The notes beneath the pieces were generated by a model, which searched no databases, had not been told where the DNA came from, and was given only the letters and a program-made list of their open reading frames with translations. From contig NW_014011466.1 in the NCBI RefSeq assembly GCF_000611645.1, positions 1 to 10,213 of the forward strand: 10,213 bases of DNA. The letters are read 5' to 3'. This document shows positions 1-6,063 of the stretch, piece by piece (the stretch's first letter is position 1; every line of letters starts with the position of its first letter). The stretch is from Monoraphidium neglectum (Eukaryota; Chlorophyta; Chlorophyceae; Sphaeropleales; Selenastraceae). The translations under genes were made by a program, and so were the position numbers.

Positions 1-83
1 CCACAGCTCTCCACGCACTGATTCGTACTTGGGGCAGTCCAAAGGAAAAGCCCAAAGGCAACGGATGCAGCGTGCTTGCCCAC

Positions 84-532
84 CTGTCATGAGAAGTCGG
101 TCCTCCTTGGGCCCAGCTGTCACGTTCACGACGTTTGAAAATAGGTAGGCGCGGCCGTGCCTGCCAGCAGACGGCACCAAAGGCGAGCCACAGGCGTGCG
201 GGAGCGCGGGGGAGGAGTGGGCGGACGAGGGCCGGGGTCGGTGGTTGGAGTGAGCGTGGGGAGGGGTGGGCGGGGCTGGGATCCTGGCAGTGGTGCGGCT
301 CCCGCTGACGGGGCGCCGGGGCCAGGCGCGAGAGCGTCGCGTGGCTCGTGTGATGCAGGGGCGGAGGCAGATTTGGGTGCCGTGAAGGCACGGCTCGCGA
401 GACCAGTGGGCATATGTATGCGTGTGGGCTTGAAATGTGTGCGTGTGTATGGGTGTGCGCGCATGTGCACGCACGTGTGATGCGTGCACAGCGCCTCCCT
501 GATTCACACACACACGCACACACACGCACGCA

Positions 533-564
<32 letters not shown>

Positions 565-733
565 ACCACAGACACGCTCCATCGGTCGCCCATGCGTGCA
601 GCCACGTGCACCGCCCCCACCTGCCCTGGAAGGCCTTTGAAACAATGTCGTCCATATCAGCGGCGTGCGCGCCGCATGAAGCACACGAGTAGATGCGCGG
701 GCCGCCCAGGTACTGCCTGAACGGCCGGCCCAT
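84..733 (-). CDS. Yippee-like zinc-binding protein, first two exons (3' partial)
   Basis: Exon 1 is 733-621 and exon 2 is 160-84, both on the minus strand. The ATG at 733-731 opens [11 protein letters not shown], then YSCASC with the first zinc-binding pair C17-x2-C20, then DIVSKAFQG. Exon 1 ends in phase 2 at a GGCAG|GTGGGG junction. Exon 2 begins after CTGGCAG, completes an Arg codon and gives [13 protein letters not shown] followed by [11 protein letters not shown]. These match the Yippee/YPEL signature from first CxxC to the GPxE-R-LxTG segment. Exon 2 ends in phase 1 at ACAG|GTGGGC. Sixty-four of the roughly 105-130 residues usual for the family are present. The second CxxC and the GWKYExA...KYKEG tail must lie to the left of the window. 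Family knowledge: small, highly conserved eukaryotic proteins with a single zinc-bound beta fold; the plant and algal members have no settled function. The gene is divergent from NDUFS4, about 1.26 kb away start to start. The family call is firm and the splice sites are inferred. Confidence 0.88.
411..564. repeat. GT-rich arm plus CA/CGCA microsatellite inside the Yippee-like intron
   Basis: The 460-base intron (161-620) contains two opposing simple-sequence blocks on the plus strand. One is an imperfect GT/GC-rich block at about 411-488. The other is a CA block with an inner (CGCA)n run at about 505-564. Because GT-rich and CA-rich blocks are complementary, transcripts of either strand could fold into a long imperfect hairpin with a loop of about 20 bases. 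Readings of this block as protein (for example His/Thr repeats) are artefacts. Confidence 0.85.
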
Positions 734-1997
734 TGGCGCGGCGGTGTCCGCCTACTGGGCACTGGGTGTTTAGGCGCGCGGGCGGGCCGGCCGGCCACCG
801 GTGGCTGGAGGGGCTGGATTTGGTGGTGGCAGGGTCGGCAGGGCCGGGCGCGTGTGGGCGGCGGGCGCGAGCTTGCCGGCAGTGTAAATCTAGGGGGCGG
901 GGACAGGGTGGGGTGGTGAGATGACGTTGATGTAATCAGGTCAAATGACGGAGCGTAAACCGCGTGCTCCAAAAGGAGCGCGGTCAGCGCACCGCGGCCA
1001 GCGGCGGGTCGCAAAGCTGAGCGCGACCATGGGACCTGCCGCAGCGACAATGCGATCTACAAGCTCCAGATCTAACGACCATTTTGCGAGCTTTGCTTTG
1101 CATCGCAGGGCCCGAGCTCGCCGCGTCCCCGTTGCACCTGTCAGTCAGGGCGCCTGAAGGCGATACATTCAAAAGCGCGCGGCGCGCAGGGTATTATACA
1201 CGGGCCGAGGCCTAGCGACAGCCTTAGATGCAGGGAGGTCCCGCGCCACCTTGACGCATCTCGCAAAGCGTTGCTCGCGCGATCCAAAGGGTTGCATGCT
1301 CTTGAAAACATCGCCTGCAATTGAACGCACACTTTTCTGCTGGTGCTGCGGCACCACCTGCCCGCATGCAACCCGAGTCAGATGTGAAACAGCGCGCGCG
1401 GCGTTTGGCGCCATGCTGCGGTTGCATGCCGCCAGCGATGCCTGCAATACCACCGCTCAGCCGCGTTGCGAATCAGGACGCCCGGACGCATGTGCAGCCG
1501 CGTGCGCCCAAACCATGCGGCGCAGGCCGACCCGATGCATGTTGCACATGTGACCGCAAATTCGGGGCGACGACGGGTGCGGCTGTCTCATTTGGGAACT
1601 TCGAAGAAAGTTATTTACTAGGTTTTGGGCAATGTGCTTCCGACATTGTGGGATTATTGTTGTATGGGGTGCAGCGGTCTCAGTCGAGGTGCCTTCCCCA
1701 GTTGGGATTTTCACCTGTGTGGTGAGGAGACGCAGATGCAGGACGTGCTGGCTTACACAATACCACTGGTGATGTAGGTCAATGAGGATTCAGGCAGTCA
1801 GGTGTGCATCCTTGCACCGAGGGCCGCCTGACTAAGATGGACGAGTGGACCGATGCGTCCATAATGACATCAGCATGTAGCGGCGCGATCTGCAGGGCCA
1901 TTGCTGGTCGCTCCGTTGTATGTGTTGTTTTCAGTCTACATTTGAGATCATAAGTATCAGTCGACAGAGCAAACTTGGCTTCACAGCGTCCGTCGCG
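734..1997. promoter_or_regulatory. Divergent upstream region between the Yippee-like gene and NDUFS4
   Basis: There is no coding exon that I can support in this 1,264-base stretch. It separates the start codons of two genes that point away from each other, so it should hold both promoters and 5' UTRs. The first part, near the Yippee-like gene, is very GC-rich and includes a 12-bp palindrome GCCACCGGTGGC at about 794-805. The part from about 1560 to 1960 is clearly richer in A and T, as expected just upstream of NDUFS4. A GTATTATACA segment at 1191-1200 is TATA-like on either strand but lies far from both starts. CAATGT and its inverse ACATTG sit 7 bases apart at 1630-1648. The open frames crossing this region have no recognisable family and overlap each other on both strands. 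Confidence 0.6.
1290..1429. promoter_or_regulatory. Cluster of the 10-mer GGTTGCATGC
   Basis: Exact copies of GGTTGCATGC occur at 1290-1299 (plus), 1364-1373 (minus) and 1420-1429 (plus). A fourth lies at 2711-2720 (plus) in NDUFS4 intron 2, and the inner TTGCATGC recurs at 2343-2350 in intron 1. The second and third copies form a 10-bp inverted repeat with a 46-base spacer. The core GCATGC is the palindromic RY element known as a B3-domain target in land plants; whether that holds in algae is not known from this sequence. Position in the shared upstream region suggests a regulatory site, but this is inference. Confidence 0.4.
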
Positions 1998-4352
1998 ATG
2001 TTCCGCATCTCCCTCTCCTCGCTCGGTTGGGCCCCGCGCCTCTTGCCCACGTCCTTGAAAAGCTTTGCAACCCCAGCAACCACCAGCCATCAGCATGACG
2101 TCAAGCCAGCCTCGGCGCCGGGCGGGGCGCCGCAAGCAGACCAGGTTGCGTCGTCATCCAGCGCAATCGCCGAGATGGACCCCGGCCTCCCTGCGCCTGC
2201 AAAGAATCAGCACGACTACACTCAAGCCATGTGGGTGGATTTTTTTGCACAAACTCACATACACTTGCTACAGTACACTCATGCGTCCCTGCCTTCGCGC
2301 CCGCCCGCAGCCGCCCCCCGCCCTGCCCGTGCCGCGCACGCTTTGCATGCTGCGCGCCTCCGTTTGACTCCCCCGCCATCCGCCAATAACCATCAAACGT
2401 CCACGCCAGGGAGCAAGCGTACCGCCTCTCGGCCGACGCCGCCAGCGCTGCCCCGTTCGGCGAAATCGGCGTCGCGTCACAAGTGCCTGCAAGCCTGCGC
2501 GCCGACCACTTGGCCACCATCGTCGCCGCCGGGCGCTCGCGCACACCCAACGCCCCCAAGTGGAACGTGTGAGTCGCCCACGCGCAGCGCAGGCGCGCCG
2601 CGGCTTTCACGCTTGAACGCCCCGGTTGATGGCGGGGACGGGGTGTTGTTGAACCGCCTCATCCGCGGCCGGTGCTGCCAGCGGACACGGGAATGTACCT
2701 GCCAAAGAGCGGTTGCATGCAAGCGGCGGGTTCAGGTACTGACAGGCCGAACGCCGCTGAACCTTGACGGCAGGCGCACAGCCCCATCTCAAAGCCGCGC
2801 TTTGATGCATCCTGACCATCTTGGGCCCCTCAAGACGCTGCCCGAGGCATCCCTGCCTGCATGCATTCGCGCCTATCTGCCGCCCGCCGCGCGCATGCAG
2901 GCGCTTCAATCCGCTGCAGAAGTGGACCAACCAGCTCATGGGGTGAGGGGGCGCGGCGCACAGTAGCCATGATGAGCCAACGTGTGTGCAGGCCGCCGGC
3001 GCGACGACCTCGGCCCCCCTCGCGTGAATCGAGCCCCCCTAGCCGATAGCCGCCCACTGGCCAGCGCACGTGTGTGTCCGTCTTGACTGCCCGGGTTGGA
3101 CGACGCGTGCATGCCCTTTTCAGGCGCGCCGGCGACTGTCCCTCCGCCGCTCGGCTGCAAATGGCAGGTGGACCAGCACAGGTGACCCGATGGAGAGCTG
3201 CCCGGAAGCTGCCCTCTGGTTCCACTCCAAGGAGCAGGTGCAGGGGGGGGGGGCAGCTGCTTGTGTCGGCTGGGCTGATGGAAACACGCGGGGTGGGCGC
3301 GGGCCGCCGCAGCTGCGCTCCCGGAGTCGTCGAGGGTGCTGGGTGTTGCTGCGGGCCGGCGGGGCGGCGGTGGCGGCACGCGTGGCAGGCCCCAGCCAGC
3401 AGCTCCGGTAGTGGTGGCCACGGCTGGCTGATCAGGGGAGTTGGCCGGGCACGTGTCGCGGCGCACAGCCCATGTTGACTGTGAGTCAGCAGTTGGTGAG
3501 TGTGTGCACCTGCAACATGTGCCATATGCCAGGCCCCGAGGCACCATGAAGACAGAGCGCGCCGGCTGGGTGCTTGAACCTTAGCCGGCCGGCTCCACAG
3601 ACTGCAATTCTGTGCAGAACCGCTGCATCATCCGCGCCGGGCCGCAGCAGGCGGCCAGACCGCAACTCGATGTGAAGTGGTTGCGAAGTTGGGCAGCAGT
3701 CGACGAGACGATCGCGTCTCCTTTGGTCCGGGCGCAAGTGCTGCTCATGCCCCGCCCCGCCCCGCTCCCCCCGCAGGCTGTGCGCTTCTGCGAGCGGCAG
3801 GGGTGGCGCTATGAGGTTGAGGCGGAGCAAGTGGGCAGCATCAAGCGGCAGCGGCGCTTCGCCGGCTACGGAGACAACTTCACGTGGGTGCTGGCTCAGC
3901 ATGGCGCGGCGTGTATCGGATTTGCTGCTCATTCGCGCCACAGCCGCGGAAAGGGGCAAAGCCAGCAGCCGGCCGCACCGCAACCTGGGGGACGGAGGAC
4001 GGAGGGTGTGCCGCCGCTCGGGCCGCACGGACCCTCCGTCTTTCAAACACTTCCGCACGGAATCCCCACGGCCGCGTCCGCGCACTTGGAGTCGCCCGGT
4101 CCTGACGCTCCCAAAGCGAAAATACCCCACGCACGCCCCTACCGTCGACGATGCGCCCCTGCCTCCCAATCCACTCAATATTTGACCTGCAGGGTCAAGC
4201 GCGGCGGCGTGCCAGACCTGACGCACCTGCCCTCCAACGCCGCCGCGAAGGGCGAGCCCGGGCCCGCGGCTGACCAGCAGGCGGGGCGGCCGGGGGCCGG
4301 CGGCGCGGCGGCCGCGGGGCGCGCGGCGGGCGGGGCTGCCGTGCGGGGCTGA
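1998..4352 (+). CDS. NDUFS4: NADH:ubiquinone oxidoreductase 18 kDa subunit, mitochondrial complex I (NDUFS4)
   Basis: Six exons join in phase: 1998-2230, 2410-2568, 2901-2942, 3168-3237, 3777-3883 and 4193-4352 (TGA at 4350-4352), 771 coding bases and 256 residues. Residues 1-30, starting MFRISLSSLGWAPRLLPTSL, form an Arg/Ser/Leu-rich mitochondrial presequence. Exon 2 carries FGEIGVASQVP and APKWNV. Exons 3 and 4 join as KWTNQLMG/WTSTGDPM, then ALWFHSKEQ. Exon 5 gives AVRFCERQGWRYEVEAEQ and FAGYGDNF, and exon 6 starts VKRGGVPDL. The order KW, LMGWTSTGDP, F-S/T-KE-A--F-E--GW-Y, Y-DNF is the NDUFS4 family signature. Family knowledge: NDUFS4 is an accessory subunit of the NADH-oxidising peripheral arm of complex I in the inner mitochondrial membrane; the Arabidopsis homologue is FRO1. 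Odd points: NQLMGW where NPLMGW is usual, and a Gly/Ala-rich tail of about 45 residues, making it longer than the plant protein. All five introns are GT-AG (179, 332, 225, 539 and 309 bases). An in-frame ATG at 1920 could add 26 residues, but a TTTTCAG acceptor-like site at 1928-1934 and the good presequence favour 1998. Confidence 0.93.
3243..3776 (+). repeat. G-run and C-rich tract at the two ends of NDUFS4 intron 4
   Basis: An uninterrupted run of 11 G at 3243-3253 begins 5 bases after the donor GT at 3238. The same intron ends in a run of C blocks at about 3750-3772 directly before the CGCAG acceptor at 3772-3776. The C tract serves as the polypyrimidine tract. G runs just inside an intron are known to act as splicing enhancers in other eukaryotes. 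The two tracts are complementary. Confidence 0.7.
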
Positions 4353-5272
4353 GGGGCCGCATCGCGGCGGCTCGCGACTCGGGGCCTCGTCGTGAGGCCG
4401 TTTCGCGCTGGGTGCTGATTTCCGCATTACGCTGTTGGTTGCGCCAGATCGCTGAGTCTCTGCAGAGCCAGGTAGAGCTTTGGAAAATTGTTTTCGGGGC
4501 CGCCGCACCTGCGTGCCACATCGCTTCCTTGTTACATCCACCACGCCACGGTTGTATATGTATGTCAGCAGAAATCTTGTTGAATCGCTCGGCGGCTACC
4601 CTTCTCGCACGCAGCCCTCAGCGTAACTGCTGGCAGCCAGCGGCCGCGCGCGAGAGCAGGGGGATGGCGGTGGTGCTATATGCCGTCCCAAACAAACACT
4701 CAAACAAGCCCGACCCCCGGACAAGCGCGCCGGTCGCGTCCCGTCTGCGCGGGGCGCAGGCGGGCGGCGAGCGGCGCTGCGGTGCCAGCAGACGGCGCCG
4801 CGGCGCCATCAGCGCGCTGAAACGCAGCGCCGGCGAGCGGAAACGTGCCCGCAAAACTCATCCAAAGCTAGAGTCAACCCAAGGTGAAGCAGTCGGCGCA
4901 GGGCGCCACACAAGAAACTGCGGGACGGCCCGCGACTTGCGGAGCCGCGCCCACGCGCGCGCGCGGGGCACGCCGGCGTGGCCGCGGCCCCTGCAGCACG
5001 GCGCCGCCGCCGCGCCGCGATCGATTGTGTCTTCTCGCTACCAACAGACAGGCCTTCTCACCACCCACTGCGGCGATCGCGCAGTCGTGCACCCGCCCGC
5101 CTCAATAAGTGTCCAGGCATCGCCTCGGGCTGCCTCCCATCACACCTACTCCCACCCCGCCACGCAGCCGTGGCACCGCCGCGGCTGCGCAGCCGCCGGC
5201 CGGCCCAGGCCCTCCGCTTGCACGCCCCGTCTGGGTACCCCGTCCCGCCCCGCCGCGCCCCGCCACAGAGCC
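4353..5272. other. Convergent intergenic region between NDUFS4 and the RETICULATA-related gene
   Basis: The 920 bases between two stop codons that face each other should hold both 3' UTRs. I see no exon with family similarity. The long plus-strand open frame from 4412 is Arg/Ala/Pro-rich, overlaps the last exon of the minus-strand gene and looks like a GC artefact. No exact TGTAA is present on the plus strand here. The closest plus-strand candidate for NDUFS4 is the variant TGTATATGTATG at about 4553-4564. Confidence 0.55.
4532..4536 (-). terminator. Possible TGTAA polyadenylation signal of the RETICULATA-related gene
   Basis: TGTAA reads on the minus strand at 4536-4532 and is the only exact copy I found between the stop codon at 5273 and the end of NDUFS4. 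It would give a 3' UTR of roughly 740-760 bases, within the usual range for green algae. TGTAA is the established Chlorophyta signal, but a 5-base match is weak evidence, and the signal lies only 180 bases past the NDUFS4 stop on the other strand. Confidence 0.35.
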
Positions 5273-6005
5273 TTACGCCTTAGCGAGCTCCGCCGGCGCC
5301 GCCGACTTCTGAACGCCGAACGCGCGCGCGACGACGACGAAGCTGATGCCGCCGATGACGTTGTTGATGGCGCGGATGATGGCGGAGTAGAGGCGGAACG
5401 CGGCCTGGGGCATCAGCTTGACCAGGACCTGGCAGGGGTGCGTTTCGGGGGCGCGTGGGAGGGTTCGTTTCAGGAGGTTGCTAAACAGGTCTCAGGAGGA
5501 GGAGGAGCATTTTTTTCCGGGAGATAGGGATTGTTGTTTTAGAGGATTGCAAGGCTTGTGAGGTAAAAGGGGACTGATACTGTGAGGAAACCTGAGGAGA
5601 GCCTGTTGGCTGTGGGCTCCTGCAAGTGAGGGCCATCGGAGCTGCCCAACAAACATAACGGGTGCAGCGCCACGCCGCAAAGAACACTGTCAACACAGGT
5701 GGGCAGACAAGCATAAGGGTCTTCTGGGTTCCAGTCTGTTCCTCCTGAACGCGGGCGCTGCCGAAGTCAGGGCAGGCGCATGCGACCGCTCCAGGCAGCC
5801 GCGCGCGTGGGCGCCCTAGTGCCAGCCGCGGGTGCTGCCCTGCCCCGGCGTGGTTGGCCCGTCGTGGCCGGCGGCGCTCTCACCGTGTCTGCGCCTCCCA
5901 GCAGCTGGTACCGCAGGTTGCTGCTGAGGCCCATGTGGAAGGACCAGCAGGCCGCGTTGCCCAGGATGGACGGAGCCTCGTTCTGCGCGCGCGCGTGTGT
6001 GTGGA

Positions 6006-6063
<58 letters not shown>

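Noticed and set aside
505..564. Regular repeat array considered as a CRISPR or minisatellite
   Set aside because: The units are 2 and 4 bases long with no spacers; this is a simple microsatellite.
414..692. His/Thr and Ala-Arg-Thr-His repeat peptides
   Set aside because: They are translations of the CA/CGCA microsatellite in the intron of the Yippee-like gene.
881..937. TGTAA on the plus strand at about 882 and 933
   Set aside because: No plus-strand gene ends upstream of these positions in the window, so they are not supported as polyadenylation signals.
1321..1725. Possible coding exon in the divergent upstream region
   Set aside because: The overlapping frames on both strands show no family motif, no convincing splice-site pair and a shift to lower GC towards 1560-1960, which fits a promoter.
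1920..2966. A 348-codon open frame read straight through the left part of NDUFS4
   Set aside because: Only its parts in exon 1 match the presequence. Beyond 2230 the frame differs from the family motifs, which need splicing and a frame change, so the long frame is a GC-rich chance product.
3486..4544. A 352-codon minus-strand open frame opposite NDUFS4 exons 5 and 6
   Set aside because: It is the antisense shadow of exons and introns of a well-supported plus-strand gene, with low-complexity Arg/Gly/Pro composition.
4412..5527. A 371-codon plus-strand open frame
   Set aside because: It is Arg/Ala/Pro-rich without a family signature and covers the minus-strand last exon of the RETICULATA-related gene, whose motif is unambiguous.
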